Notes: generated by a model from the letters alone, not told the origin. DNA of 64,000 nt from Mucilaginibacter pankratovii (GCF_014773265.1 NZ_JACWMY010000004.1:1-64000); one strand, 5' to 3'. Shown: positions 32,710 to 41,322, counted from the first letter of the stretch. Numbers and translations: made by a program.

Positions 32710-33600
32710 ATGAAGCACTATAAAAACCTCACCGAACTGCACCGCGAGAATGGTTTCCCGCCGCCGGAAAGCCCGCTGCTGAGCATTTACAGGTGCACCC
32801 ACGCCTGCGGCATAGGCGACCGCGAGTTCACCAGCGATTTTTATATGATCGGGTTCAAGAAGATCAAATCAGGCGTGGTGTTGTACGGCCGCACCCGGTA
32901 CGATCATGAGGCCGGCTCCATGATGTTCTTTAAACCCCGCCAGGTTATTGAGATGAAGAACCTGGAGTTTGAGGAAGATGGCTTTATGATCTTTCTGCAC
33001 GAGGACTACCTCAACGGGCACCCCCTGCATGCCGATATTCGAAAATACCACTACTTCGACTACGAGATAAACGAGGCGCTGCACCTCTCGCCCCGCGAAG
33101 AAAAAACCGTGTGGGAACTATTCTCGATTATAGAAGGCGAATACAACAACAACCAGGACGAGTACAGCCGCGAAATAATCCTCGCCAATATAGATACCAT
33201 GCTGAAGTACGCCCAGCGGTTCTACAAAAGGCAGTTCATCAACCGCGCGGAGATCTCGGGCAAAACCGTTACCCGCTTCAACCAGGAGATCAGCAAATAC
33301 GTGAGCGCCGGCCTGCTTGCGCAAAAAGGGCTGCCCTCTGTACACGATATGGCCGACAGGCTCAACATCTCTCCCGGCTACCTTACCGACGTACTGAAGC
33401 AGGAAAGCGGTAAAACCGCGCTGGAGCATATCCACATCTACCTCATCTCCGAAGCCAAGAACCGCCTGCTGGGCGAGGACCTCTCCGTATCCGAAATAGC
33501 CTACGAACTGGGTTTCGAGAACCTTTCCTACTTCTCCCGCCTCTTCAAAAAAGAGACAGGTATTAGTCCCAACACCTTTAAAAAGCAGATGCTGAATTAG
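32710..33600 (+). CDS. AraC-family transcriptional regulator
   Basis: A 296-residue protein. The N-terminal cupin-like sensing region (about 1-180) includes GAGSMMFFKPRQVIEM-type residues. The C-terminal double HTH (about 195-295) reads LPSVHDMADRLNISPGYLTDVLKQESGKTALEHIHIYLI, then LSVSEIAYELGFENLSYFSRLFKKETGISPNTFK. The second HTH carries the invariant AraC signature. The effector is unknown. The neighbouring SDR gene, 266 nt upstream, could be a target; this is inference. Confidence 0.92.
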   Translation: MKHYKNLTELHRENGFPPPESPLLSIYRCTHACGIGDREFTSDFYMIGFKKIKSGVVLYGRTRYDHEAGSMMFFKPRQVIEMKNLEFEEDGFMIFLHEDYLNGHPLHADIRKYHYFDYEINEALHLSPREEKTVWELFSIIEGEYNNNQDEYSREIILANIDTMLKYAQRFYKRQFINRAEISGKTVTRFNQEISKYVSAGLLAQKGLPSVHDMADRLNISPGYLTDVLKQESGKTALEHIHIYLISEAKNRLLGEDLSVSEIAYELGFENLSYFSRLFKKETGISPNTFKKQMLN

Positions 33601-33610
33601 GTATCCTCAA

Positions 33611-33680
33611 CTCCCTCCCCACGGGGGGGGTGTGCCGGGGATGCGCGTAAAGGCGGGGAGGGGTTTCGCCACCATGCAAT
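33611..33680. repeat. Partial R2 element (GGGAGGG type)
   Basis: CTCCCTCCCCACGGGGGGGGTGTGCCGGGG, then GGGGAGGGGTTTCGCCACCATGCAATA, matches the R2 copies at 14270 and 24448. Confidence 0.6.
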
Positions 33681-34060
33681 ATCAACATGCTGCTGCCTTA
33701 AACCGAAATTTCTCTTAGATTAAAAACAGTACGCCTGTATGAATCGAAAGGGTTTACAAAAGTTTACACAATTTCAATTTAATAAAATTAAGTATTTGAT
33801 AATCAATATGTTAAAATATAACAGGGTTTACATAAATTTAGGTGTATTTTTTCTTATTGGTTAATGTTGCCCGCGAGCTCTCCGCCCGGTCAGATGTCAA
33901 CGCCTGGCGGTAGATGATTTGTAAGCGTCCACGGTTAGTTTATTCTTTTGAAATTCAATCAACATTGGTTATCAGTTCTGGTAAGCGTGGACGCTTACCG
34001 GCTTAGAGTTTCTAAATACGGAATTCTGCTTCTAAATGCACCGTAGCAGAGCTGGCTACT
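33681..34060. other. AT-rich gap without recognisable genes
   Basis: About 380 nt between the AraC-type gene and the first REP are AT-rich. No credible coding frame, promoter pair or tRNA is seen. From about 34008 the text (TTTCTAAATACGGAATTCTGC) resembles the DNA upstream of the RAYT gene (36285 and 36390), marking the start of the REP-associated unit. The GC content drops relative to the core genes on either side. Confidence 0.5.
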
Positions 34061-34100
34061 TTGCATGCGGGCCACAAGCCGGGGACGCTTGCGGCAGCGG
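34061..34100. repeat. REP palindrome (reverse orientation) abutting the kinase stop codon
   Basis: TTGCATGCGGGCCACAAGCC followed by GGGGACGCTTGCGGCAGCGG matches the copy at 36429-36468. One base separates it from the kinase stop codon at 34102-34104. Confidence 0.88.
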
Positions 34101-34101
34101 G

Positions 34102-35535
34102 TTACTTTATATATTGCATAAATATCTTATCCAGTGCATCAAAAGCATTAAATAAATCAGTAAGCATAAGTTGCCTAATATCTTGTGATCTATAGTCAAA
34201 TTCTCGTCCAACAACACCCATTGCTAATTTTGCATTGGTTTCGCCGGGGTATGTTACGGCTGGGACTACAAAATAATATTGATTTTCATACTTGTCTAAA
34301 TCTAAAAAGTAGTAGAACCCCAAATCAAAAAATGGATATCCGGGAAGTCCTAATCCTAATCGAGCACCAAGGCCCATGAAATTAGGGCGGTCCATATTGA
34401 CTTTGAACCCTAAAATTTCCGGGGTAACATCAGAGATAAAACTGTCGCGACGATCAATACTTAAAATATTCCCAATATTTCTTGTGCGCAAAACATCAAT
34501 CACACTTTGCCAAACAGACATCTTCGAAGCCCACTCTGATTTAATGAACTCCATCGTATTATTATGAAAGTCATATATTTCGGCTGTGGTCATACTAGCC
34601 CGCAATCTTTTTATTCCTTCTTCTGAATTTAAAATCGAAGAAACAATACTTTTAGAGTCATACTGCATATCATTATTTAACCATTGTTCAAGAAACTGAA
34701 TGAAATCATCTATTTTTAACCTAAAAACGGGATCAACACCAGTAGCTGCTTTTATGATGTCATCCAATAATTGGGCTTTTTTGATTGGCCTACCACAATT
34801 TCCAATAAAATAATTCTTAAATTCTAAATCTGTATATCCGTGCGGTTCCTTACCCACTACTAACGCCCATAATATCCGTCCGAGAGCATAAACATCGCTT
34901 GGCTTGTGGTCAGATGCATCCAGCCGCCCTCTCAAAAGCTCTGATGCTCGATAACTTATAGAGCCAATCATTTCTCCCTCAGTACTAAGTCGATGGTCAG
35001 GATCGGGCAGTAAACTTAGGTCTATACACAATCCAAAATCAGAAATATATAGTTTTCCGTCTTTATCTATGAGCGTATTTTCCGGTTTTAAATCACGATG
35101 AGCGTGATGTTCATCGTGTAATCGCTTTACTATTAAAGCAATTTCTAAACAGGTTTTAACAGCTAAGGTAGCATCATCGGTCGCTATTTCCTCAATTTTT
35201 GTAGATAGATTACCCGGAAATAAAGGCATACCGTAGTACGCTAGGTCTGAAATGTTATTTAATTGTTGCCTTTGTAATACTTGTTTGGGATGCTCGTTAC
35301 TAACAAACAATACAGGGACTATTCCATCAGTTTTGTTGAACTTTTGAATGGTGTTCATTTCATTTGAAAACCTTTGATACCTGCTATTGTTGCCCCAATA
35401 ACGAAAGAACTTTATCGCAATTTCATCTTTATCCATTGTAACCTTGTAAACGTAGCTATTGCCACCAAATCCTATATATTCAGCGTCGGGCCATTTTTGT
35501 CTTACGATGGCAGTGATTTTATTGTCTTCGCTCAT
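34102..35535 (-). CDS. Serine/threonine protein kinase with unassigned C-terminal domain
   Basis: A 477-residue Hanks-type kinase. Its motifs are G-loop GFGGNSYVYK (22-31), ATP-anchoring Lys42 in EIAIKFF, catalytic loop HRDLKPEN (146-153), DFG at 166-168 and SYRASELLRG replacing the APE region. The kinase domain ends about residue 290. The remaining roughly 185 residues (DVTPEILGFKVNMDRP...FFDLGFYYFLDLD) are of unknown family, with no membrane segment. The gene is visibly AT-richer than its neighbours and is bracketed by REP copies at 34061 and 35574, which suggests an acquired accessory gene. A defence or signalling role is speculation. Confidence 0.9.
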   Translation of the reverse strand: MSEDNKITAIVRQKWPDAEYIGFGGNSYVYKVTMDKDEIAIKFFRYWGNNSRYQRFSNEMNTIQKFNKTDGIVPVLFVSNEHPKQVLQRQQLNNISDLAYYGMPLFPGNLSTKIEEIATDDATLAVKTCLEIALIVKRLHDEHHAHRDLKPENTLIDKDGKLYISDFGLCIDLSLLPDPDHRLSTEGEMIGSISYRASELLRGRLDASDHKPSDVYALGRILWALVVGKEPHGYTDLEFKNYFIGNCGRPIKKAQLLDDIIKAATGVDPVFRLKIDDFIQFLEQWLNNDMQYDSKSIVSSILNSEEGIKRLRASMTTAEIYDFHNNTMEFIKSEWASKMSVWQSVIDVLRTRNIGNILSIDRRDSFISDVTPEILGFKVNMDRPNFMGLGARLGLGLPGYPFFDLGFYYFLDLDKYENQYYFVVPAVTYPGETNAKLAMGVVGREFDYRSQDIRQLMLTDLFNAFDALDKIFMQYIK

Positions 35536-35573
35536 TTAAATTTTTATTTAAAGTATATCTGACTTTCATGTCC

Positions 35574-35610
35574 CCGCTGCCGCAAGCGTCCCCGGCTTGT
35601 GGCTCGCATG
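35574..35610. repeat. REP palindrome (forward)
   Basis: CCGCTGCCGCAAGCGTCCCC followed by GGCTTGTGGCTCGCATG. The hairpin core is GCCGCAAGC--GCTTGTGGC. It is the outer of two forward copies downstream of the RAYT gene. Confidence 0.88.
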
Positions 35611-35653
35611 TAACCGCGTGCAAGTAAACCGCAAGGCTAATCAACTATGACCG

Positions 35654-35693
35654 CCGCTGCCGCAAGCGTCCCCGGCTTGTGGCCTGCATGCAA
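35654..35693. repeat. REP palindrome (forward)
   Basis: CCGCTGCCGCAAGCGTCCCC followed by GGCTTGTGGCCTGCATGCAA. It lies 44 nt beyond the RAYT stop codon. The first REP is followed at 35632-35648 by CAAGGCTAATCAACTAT, which recurs at 35732-35748 across the RAYT stop codon, so an approximately 80-100-bp block is duplicated. Confidence 0.88.
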
Positions 35694-35736
35694 GGTAACC
35701 AAGTGCAAGGTACCCAAGTGCAAAGTAACAACAAGG

Positions 35737-36282
35737 CTAATCAACTATAACATTAACCAACCCTTTTACCCCGCAATAGTCCCTCGCGCTGCTATATAAA
35801 TATTCATAGTCCATTTCTACAAATCCGGCTTCCACCGGGTTGTTGTGGGTATAATCCATTTTTTGCTGAATCACAGCAGGGCTCCATAATTCTATGGGGT
35901 GATTATGCTGCTGCCAAAATTGGTAATTCGTATTGTTGGCGTTAGCCGCACCTGCTTTTTTAAAAGCATTCAGCATCCATTCCCGCCGGCTTTCCTCAAG
36001 ATTTCCGTTAATCAGTGGAATAATCTTTTTTGATGTATAAGATTTGAAGTCCGCTATCAGTTCATCCGGCTTTTTAATGTTCGATTTAAAAACCAAATGC
36101 ATATGGCTGGGCATAATGCACCATGCATAAATTTCCATGCCTTTGGTAGCAACGCAATGGTTTAAATTTTCGACAATGAAATCAAAATAAATACGCCTTA
36201 CAAATACATCTATCCAAAACACGGTAGCAAAACTTACGAAGTAAAGTCCTTCGGGATTATGGAATTTGTAATTGCGGCTCAT
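35737..36282 (-). CDS. REP-associated tyrosine transposase (RAYT, Y1_Tnp)
   Basis: A 181-residue single-strand transposase of the HUH superfamily. The HUH metal-binding pair is His60 and His62 in MPSHMHLVFK. The probable catalytic Tyr144 is in DYTHNNPVEAGFV, the conserved RAYT C-terminal motif. The start NYKFHNPEGLYFVSFAT is also typical. Length and all motifs look intact, so the enzyme may be active. The flanking REP hairpins are its expected substrates. RAYTs are usually vertically inherited single-copy domesticated relatives of IS200/IS605. Confidence 0.92.
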   Translation of the reverse strand: MSRNYKFHNPEGLYFVSFATVFWIDVFVRRIYFDFIVENLNHCVATKGMEIYAWCIMPSHMHLVFKSNIKKPDELIADFKSYTSKKIIPLINGNLEESRREWMLNAFKKAGAANANNTNYQFWQQHNHPIELWSPAVIQQKMDYTHNNPVEAGFVEMDYEYLYSSARDYCGVKGLVNVIVD

Positions 36283-36323
36283 GGTTCTAAAATACCAAAT
36301 TATACTTTAAATGCATCGTGGAT

Positions 36324-36361
36324 TTGCATGGGCCATAAGCCGGGGACGCTTGCGGCAGCGG
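36324..36361. repeat. REP palindrome (reverse)
   Basis: TTGCATGGGCCATAAGCCGG followed by GGACGCTTGCGGCAGCGG, 42 nt upstream of the RAYT start. It has two substitutions from its neighbour at 36429. Confidence 0.85.
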
Positions 36362-36428
36362 ATGGCACGGGTAATTACGGCTCATAGCTTCTAAAATACG
36401 AAATTATGCTATGAAGCGCATCCCGGAT

Positions 36429-36468
36429 TTGCATGCGGGCCACAAGCCGGGGACGCTTGCGGCAGCGG
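36429..36468. repeat. REP palindrome (reverse)
   Basis: TTGCATGCGGGCCACAAGCC followed by GGGGACGCTTGCGGCAGCGG, identical to the copy at 34061-34100. The preceding bases 36372-36428 repeat the RAYT 5' end and leader. Confidence 0.88.
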
Positions 36469-36595
36469 CGGTAGGTGGATGGGACCCACCCCCTTAACAA
36501 TTCAGTAACTTCCTCATTACAACCAGGCAATAAATTTAATCGGTAATTCATAATTACTATACTTGCATAATATTATAAATACTGATTTTATTATT

Positions 36596-38560
36596 ATGAG
36601 AATTAACCTGATAGCCGGCTGCGCGCTGGCAATTATGGCAGTTAGCAGCGCCGCGCAGGCACAGCAAACGCCGCCGAGCCCCCCGGTATCTAACTACAAT
36701 TACCACGATGCCTTTGCGCCTTTGTTCTATACCAAAAATGGCAGCGAATACCGCGCGGCGGATGGCCAGCCCGGTCCAAAATACTGGCAAAACCGTGCCG
36801 ACTACCAGTTAGCCGCCCACCTTAACGACCAAACAAACGAAATTACCGGTACAGAGGTACTTACCTATACCAACAACAGCCCGCAAAGCCTTGGCTTTTT
36901 GTGGATGCAGCTGGATCAGAACCTGTTCAAGGCAGATTCGCGTGGTACAGCAATCATCCCCCCAAGCGGAAGCCGTAACGGCGGCCGCGGCCAGATGCCT
37001 GATGGCGGTTATAAAATTAAGTCGGTAAAAGTTGCCGGTGTTGATGTAAAATACGCCATCAACGATACCCGCATGCAGATCTTTTTGCCCGAATCGGTAA
37101 AGCCAAACGGCGGTGTGGTGAAATTGAATATCGAGTATTCGTATATCGCGCCCGAGTACGGTTCGGATCGTACCGGCATCCTGACTACCAAAAACGGCAA
37201 GGTCTATACCATTGCCCAATGGTACCCGCGCATGTATGTGTACGATGATGTAATGGGCTGGAACGCCCTGCCATACACCGGCCCAAGTGAGTTCTACCTG
37301 GAATACGGTGATTTCGACCTGAGCATTACCGCGCCGGCAAACCACATCGTGGTAGCATCGGGCGAGCTGCAAAACCCAACCGAGGTTTACACCGCCGAGC
37401 AGCAAAAACGTTGGGCCGAAGCCGAAAAAAGCGAAACCACGGTAATTATCCGCTCTGCGGATGAGGTGAACAATGCTGCATCGCGCCCGGCAGGTAAAAA
37501 AGAACTCACCTGGAAATTCAAGATCAAAAACGCGCGTGATGTATCATGGGCATCATCGGCAGCATTTATTGTGGATGCATCCAAAATGAACCTGCCAAGC
37601 GGTAAAAAATCACTCGCCATATCTGCCTACCCGGTAGAAAGCAATGGTAATGATGCCTGGGGACGCTCTACCGAGTATGTAAAAAAATCTGTTGAGTATA
37701 ACTCGCAAAAATGGTTCGAGTACCCTTATCCTGCCGCTACGGCTGTTGCCGGTAATGTAGGCGGTATGGAGTATCCCGGTATCGTATTCTGCGGTTACCG
37801 TGCTAAAAAAGGTCAGCTTTGGGGCGTTAACGATCACGAGTTCGGCCACACCTGGTTCCCTATGATCGTTGGCTCTAACGAGCGCCTGTACGGCTGGATG
37901 GATGAAGGTTTCAATACTTTCATTAATACCTTGTCGTCGGCAGATTTTAATAAAGGCGAATACGCACCGCGCAAAACCGATATGCAGCGTGTAAGCTTAA
38001 CGGTGACTAACCCTACAATGGAGCCGGTATTAAGCAACCCGGAGAATTTGAAAGAAGCCAACAACGGCATCCTGCTATACTTTAAACCGGGTATGGGCTT
38101 AACCATGCTGCGCGAGCAGATCCTGGGTCCCGAGCGTTTCGATTTCGCTTTCCGCACCTACGTGGCGCGCTGGGCCTTTAAACACCCAACACCTGATGAT
38201 TTCTTCCGCACGATGGAAAATGCAGCGGGCGAAAGCCTGCAGTGGTTCTGGAGAGGTTGGTTTGTAAACAACTGGCGTTTGGATGTTGCCGTAACCGATG
38301 TAAAATACGTCAGCAACGACCCGGCTAAAGGTGCTTACATCACCCTAACCAATATGGAAAAAATGGCGATGCCAACCCCGCTGGAAATAAAATTCAAAAG
38401 CGGTAAAGTGGAGCGTATAAAACTACCTGTAGAAATATGGGAACGTAACAACAGTTTTGTAGTGAAATATGCTTCTACCGAAGAAATAGAATCTGTAACC
38501 TACGACCCTGATAAAGTAATGCCGGACTACAACCCGGATAACAATGTCTGGAAAAAGTAA
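36596..38560 (+). CDS. M1-family metallopeptidase
   Basis: The ATG at 36596 supplies signal peptide [23 protein letters not shown]; the frame extends upstream without one. The product is 654 residues. Zinc site H414-E-F-G-H418 and Glu437 in WMDEGFN give the HEXXH-18-E pattern of gluzincins. GGMEYPG replaces the GAMEN substrate motif and resembles GGMEN-type M1 members. The N-terminal beta-saddle domain ([14 protein letters not shown]...) and a C-terminal domain are present. It is probably a periplasmic aminopeptidase. It is followed by a terminator. Confidence 0.93.
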   Translation: MRINLIAGCALAIMAVSSAAQAQQTPPSPPVSNYNYHDAFAPLFYTKNGSEYRAADGQPGPKYWQNRADYQLAAHLNDQTNEITGTEVLTYTNNSPQSLGFLWMQLDQNLFKADSRGTAIIPPSGSRNGGRGQMPDGGYKIKSVKVAGVDVKYAINDTRMQIFLPESVKPNGGVVKLNIEYSYIAPEYGSDRTGILTTKNGKVYTIAQWYPRMYVYDDVMGWNALPYTGPSEFYLEYGDFDLSITAPANHIVVASGELQNPTEVYTAEQQKRWAEAEKSETTVIIRSADEVNNAASRPAGKKELTWKFKIKNARDVSWASSAAFIVDASKMNLPSGKKSLAISAYPVESNGNDAWGRSTEYVKKSVEYNSQKWFEYPYPAATAVAGNVGGMEYPGIVFCGYRAKKGQLWGVNDHEFGHTWFPMIVGSNERLYGWMDEGFNTFINTLSSADFNKGEYAPRKTDMQRVSLTVTNPTMEPVLSNPENLKEANNGILLYFKPGMGLTMLREQILGPERFDFAFRTYVARWAFKHPTPDDFFRTMENAAGESLQWFWRGWFVNNWRLDVAVTDVKYVSNDPAKGAYITLTNMEKMAMPTPLEIKFKSGKVERIKLPVEIWERNNSFVVKYASTEEIESVTYDPDKVMPDYNPDNNVWKK

Positions 38561-38571
38561 TTAAACTACAT

Positions 38572-38597
38572 AAACCCGGTTAACTGCCGGGTTTTTT
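38572..38597 (+). terminator. Rho-independent terminator after the M1 peptidase
   Basis: An AAACCCGG/CCGGGTTT stem with a 7-nt loop, running into TTTTTTG. Confidence 0.85.
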
Positions 38598-38668
38598 GTT
38601 GGCTTAAGTATTAAAAATGCAAACCTTTGCAGCCATAAGCAAGTTAAATACCTATAAACCCCGCCGCC

Positions 38669-39355
38669 ATGAGAAAAATATTTTCCGTTATCACCGTTAT
38701 ATTGCTTGCTACCGGCCTTGCCAAGGCCCAGGACGTTTTAAAGGGAACGGTTTATGAGAACGGTACCAACACCAAAGTTGATAATGTATTTATCCGCGAT
38801 AATAACAACAAGCAGATAACGCTGACCGATAAAAACGGCGATTTCAGTATCAAAGCGGCCACCGGGCATATCCTCATCTTTACGTCGCCCGGTTATAATC
38901 CGGATACGCTGTACGTGATAGACCTGCGACCTAAAAAGATAATGCTGAGTCCGCAATTTATTGCCTTGAACCAGGTGAATGTGCGCTCTACCCGCCTGGC
39001 GTTCGACCCAAGGAAAGAATACCCTGATGTTTACGAAAAAAGTAAGGTGTACGCCTTTTCGCCATCAACCTGGTTTAGCAAGGAGGGGAAGGATGCCCGC
39101 CGCCTAAAAAAATTCTTTCAGCGCGAAGCCCAGGAGCGGCATGTGGATGAAGTGTTCAGTAAAGCTTATGTGGGCAGTTTAGTGCCGTTAAAAGGCCAGG
39201 ATCTGGAAAACTTTATCACCTTGTACCGCCCAACCTACGCTTTTCTGCGGAGCAACAATGCAGAATCGTTAGTGGCGTATGTGAATGATAGCTACAAGAA
39301 ATTCCAGGCGCTGCCCCCCGAAAAACGGTCGCTTCAGCCGCTTACTACTCCGTAA
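38669..39355 (+). CDS. Exported protein with CarboxypepD_reg-like domain
   Basis: A 228-residue protein. The signal peptide ends AKAQ/D. The regulatory-like beta domain spans about residues 22-95 (LKGTVYENGTNTKVDNVFIRDNNNKQITLTDKNGDFSI...) and is followed by VNVRSTRLAFDPRKEYP. The rest is a basic helical region (RRLKKFFQREAQERHVDEVFSKAYV) as seen in small Bacteroidota exported proteins. There is no barrel, so it is not a TonB receptor itself. Its role is unknown. Confidence 0.82.
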   Translation: MRKIFSVITVILLATGLAKAQDVLKGTVYENGTNTKVDNVFIRDNNNKQITLTDKNGDFSIKAATGHILIFTSPGYNPDTLYVIDLRPKKIMLSPQFIALNQVNVRSTRLAFDPRKEYPDVYEKSKVYAFSPSTWFSKEGKDARRLKKFFQREAQERHVDEVFSKAYVGSLVPLKGQDLENFITLYRPTYAFLRSNNAESLVAYVNDSYKKFQALPPEKRSLQPLTTP

Positions 39356-39432
39356 AAAAACGTTATTAGGGGGCATGCTATCAGTGATAAAATAATTTAA
39401 AATATTGTATTTCAGATTTTAAAACAATTTGC

Positions 39433-39440
39433 TACCTTTG
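39433..39440 (+). promoter_or_regulatory. Promoter -7 box for rpsU
   Basis: TACCTTTG fits TAnnTTTG. A TTG at 39405-39407 is 25 nt upstream, longer than the usual spacing, so the -33 element is uncertain. Transcription would start near 39446, giving a leader of about 20 nt that includes the SD site. Confidence 0.5.
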
Positions 39441-39450
39441 ACGTCCCTGA

Positions 39451-39458
39451 AAGGAGGT
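39451..39458 (+). promoter_or_regulatory. Perfect Shine-Dalgarno site of rpsU
   Basis: AAGGAGGT ends 10 nt before the ATG at 39469. It is fully complementary to the 16S 3' tail. Nearly all other genes here lack any such site. In Bacteroidia the anti-SD is sequestered on the ribosome by bS21, bS18 and bS6, so a strong SD on the bS21 gene suggests autogenous control. Confidence 0.8.
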
Positions 39459-39468
39459 ATTTGGGATT

Positions 39469-39660
39469 ATGATCATTATCAACGTAAAAGACGGCGAATC
39501 ATTAGATAAAGCATTAAAACGCTTCAAAAAGAAATTCGAGAAAACTGGTGTATTAAGAGAACTTCGTAGCCGTCAGGCATTCGAAAAGAAATCTATTACC
39601 CGCAGGCACGAAATTAAGCATGCCATCTACAAGCAGAATATGAATATAGAAACTGTTTAA
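39469..39660 (+). CDS. rpsU: 30S ribosomal protein S21 (bS21)
   Basis: A 63-residue basic protein: MIIINVKDGESLDKALKRFKKKFEKTGVL followed by RRHEIKHAIYKQN. It has the family's normal length. It is translated from an unusually strong SD. It heads a probable rpsU-xerC-hpf operon. In Bacteroidia, bS21 helps to hide the 16S 3' tail, so its level affects translation initiation globally. Confidence 0.96.
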   Translation: MIIINVKDGESLDKALKRFKKKFEKTGVLRELRSRQAFEKKSITRRHEIKHAIYKQNMNIETV

Positions 39661-39704
39661 TTTTTTCTACGGAAAGAATTTTAAACATTTTCTTGTCAAC
39701 ATAA

Positions 39705-39750
39705 AAAAACTATTTGTACATTCAAATTCTTGGGTGTATAAATAGTTTTT
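39705..39750 (+). promoter_or_regulatory. A/T-rich leader hairpin abutting the xerC start codon
   Basis: AAAAACTATTT (39705-39715) is the exact complement of AAATAGTTTTT (39740-39750), which touches the ATG at 39751. It may be a weak terminator after rpsU or may restrict xerC translation. Confidence 0.5.
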
Positions 39751-40647
39751 ATGTTTTTAGGCAAGTTCATACAGTATATACAATACGAAAAGCGGTACTC
39801 GCCGCATACTGTATCCGCCTACCAGTCGGATCTGGAGCAATTCATGCGTTTTCTGAACCCTCCGGGCGAAGAACCCTCCGTAAATCACCCTTCAGAAATT
39901 ACCCATCACGATATCCGTAACTGGATGGTTGCCGATGAAACACTTGCCCCGCGCAGCGTAAACCGCAAGCTGGCCACTCTGCGCAAGTACTTTAAATTTT
40001 TACTGCAGGAAGGGGATATCAAGGTAAACCCAACATCGCGCCTTACCGCGCTTAAAGCCCCAAAGAACTTGCCCAGCGTAGTTGATGGAGCCAAACTCAC
40101 CAATATGCTGGATGATTATAGCGGCCTTACTTTTGGCAGCGATTTTGAAGGCGTCCGCGATAAAACCGTTATCGAGCTCCTTTTTGGAACCGGCATGCGC
40201 CTGGCAGAGATTGTAGGCGTAAAAGAAGCAGATATAAATTTTTACGAAAACACTATAAAAGTTTTAGGTAAACGCAACAAACAGAGGATAATACCCCTCA
40301 ATACCGAGTTGGTAACCCTGCTGAAGGCCTACATAGCGGCAAAAGGAATTGAAAATTTTCATAACAATTCCTTAACGTTTATCGTTACAACTAAAGGCGA
40401 CAACGTATATCCGAAGCTTATTTATTTAATAGTGCAGAAATACCTTTCTAACATATCAACCCAAAACAAAAAGAGCCCTCACGTGCTGAGGCACACCTTT
40501 GCTACAACATTATTAAACAACGGTGCCGATCTGAACGCCATTAAAGAACTTTTGGGGCACGCTAACCTAAGCGCAACCCAAATTTATACACATAATTCAG
40601 TTGAACGTTTAAAGTCTATTTACAAACAAGCCCATCCAAAGGGTTAA
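39751..40647 (+). CDS. xerC: Tyrosine recombinase XerC
   Basis: A 298-residue tyrosine recombinase. The N-terminal SAM-like core-binding domain includes YIQYEKRYSPHTVSAYQSDLEQF. The catalytic domain includes Arg in LLFGTGMRLAEIVGVKEADI, HVLRHTFATTLLNNGADLNAIKELLGHANLSATQIYTHN with the H-R-H set, and nucleophile Tyr in IYTHN. It resolves chromosome dimers at dif and acts on no local element here. Located between rpsU and hpf, an order I recall as conserved in Bacteroidota. No dif-like site was noticed. Confidence 0.94.
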   Translation: MFLGKFIQYIQYEKRYSPHTVSAYQSDLEQFMRFLNPPGEEPSVNHPSEITHHDIRNWMVADETLAPRSVNRKLATLRKYFKFLLQEGDIKVNPTSRLTALKAPKNLPSVVDGAKLTNMLDDYSGLTFGSDFEGVRDKTVIELLFGTGMRLAEIVGVKEADINFYENTIKVLGKRNKQRIIPLNTELVTLLKAYIAAKGIENFHNNSLTFIVTTKGDNVYPKLIYLIVQKYLSNISTQNKKSPHVLRHTFATTLLNNGADLNAIKELLGHANLSATQIYTHNSVERLKSIYKQAHPKG

Positions 40648-40659
40648 AAAGGAGGAAAA

Positions 40660-41007
40660 ATGAAAATTACAGTGCAATCAATTCACTTTACAGCAGACCA
40701 GAAATTGCTGAATTTCATCCAAAAAAAGGTTGACAAGCTGGAGACATTTTACGACCACATTATTAGTGGCGAGGTTTATTTAAAACTGGAGAATGTAAAA
40801 GACGAAGCAAACAAGATAGCCGAGATAAAATTACTGATACCGGGCAGCCAGATCTTTGCTAAGGAAAAGTGTAAAACTTTTGAAGAAGCCACAGATGCCG
40901 TAGTAGAAAGCCTGCGCCTGCAGATAGAGAAGTATAAAACCAAGAAATCAATTGCTGCCGAGGCTGCCAAAAAAGCAGTACTGTTGCCGGCCGAAGACGA
41001 TTTTTAA
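40660..41007 (+). CDS. hpf: Ribosome hibernation-promoting factor (HPF/RaiA family)
   Basis: A 115-residue short-form HPF. It begins KITVQSIHFTADQKLLNFIQKKVDKLETFYDHI and follows the beta-alpha-beta-beta-beta-alpha fold (EVYLKLENV, KIAEIKLLIPGSQIFAKEKCKTFEEATDAVVESLRLQIEKYK). It binds stationary-phase ribosomes and protects 70S/100S particles. It has a moderate SD-like AAGGAGG at 40649-40655. It is followed by a strong terminator. Confidence 0.94.
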   Translation: MKITVQSIHFTADQKLLNFIQKKVDKLETFYDHIISGEVYLKLENVKDEANKIAEIKLLIPGSQIFAKEKCKTFEEATDAVVESLRLQIEKYKTKKSIAAEAAKKAVLLPAEDDF

Positions 41008-41035
41008 GCATATACAGGAATTTTAAGTTCCCGGG

Positions 41036-41068
41036 ATCGGCAGGTTGAAAAACCTGCCGATTTTTTTT
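41036..41068 (+). terminator. Rho-independent terminator after hpf
   Basis: An 11-bp perfect stem ATCGGCAGGTT/AACCTGCCGAT with GAAA loop is followed by eight T in all (41061-41068). Confidence 0.93.
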
Positions 41069-41293
41069 GCCCATTAAAAGGGCGAGCACATTGGGCCCAA
41101 AATGAGTACAGTAATTAAAAGGATATAACAAACGATGCTGAAAAACGGTGTTTTTTTGATTGTCTGCCTCGCATCTTCTACCGCTGACTGCTTTTTGCGT
41201 TGCTTTGCTGATGGTTATTCATACTGTTTACAAAGCCAAAAATTAATTAATTCGGTGTGTTTTAAGCCTCTATATTTTTTTTGAAAAATAATT

Positions 41294-41322
41294 TTGCGGG
41301 GCTCTAAATTTTTGTAGATTTG
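41294..41322 (+). promoter_or_regulatory. Promoter of the tRNA-tuf-secE-nusG-ribosomal cluster
   Basis: TTG at 41294-41296, an 18-nt spacer and TAGATTTG at 41315-41322 match the Bacteroidota consensus. The start of the first tRNA is 141 nt downstream. The gap 41069-41463 holds this promoter, an AT-rich upstream tract and no reading frame worth listing. Confidence 0.75.

Larger units (their letters stand above)
35574..36468 (-). mobile_element. REP/RAYT unit (REPtron): transposase flanked by two REPs on each side
   Basis: Two forward REPs (35574, 35654) and two reverse REPs (36324, 36429) bracket a single RAYT gene. The inner and outer blocks on each side are direct duplications that include the RAYT gene's own terminal bases (the 3' end at 35632/35732, the 5' end at 36263/36372). 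This is the usual configuration of a RAYT with its cognate REP family. Dispersed REPs at 28340, 34061 and 58188-58307 were presumably mobilised by this or a sister enzyme. Confidence 0.82.

Noticed and set aside
36809..37405. Minus-strand frame of 198 codons opposite the M1 peptidase
   Set aside because: Shadow; the plus strand encodes a complete enzyme.
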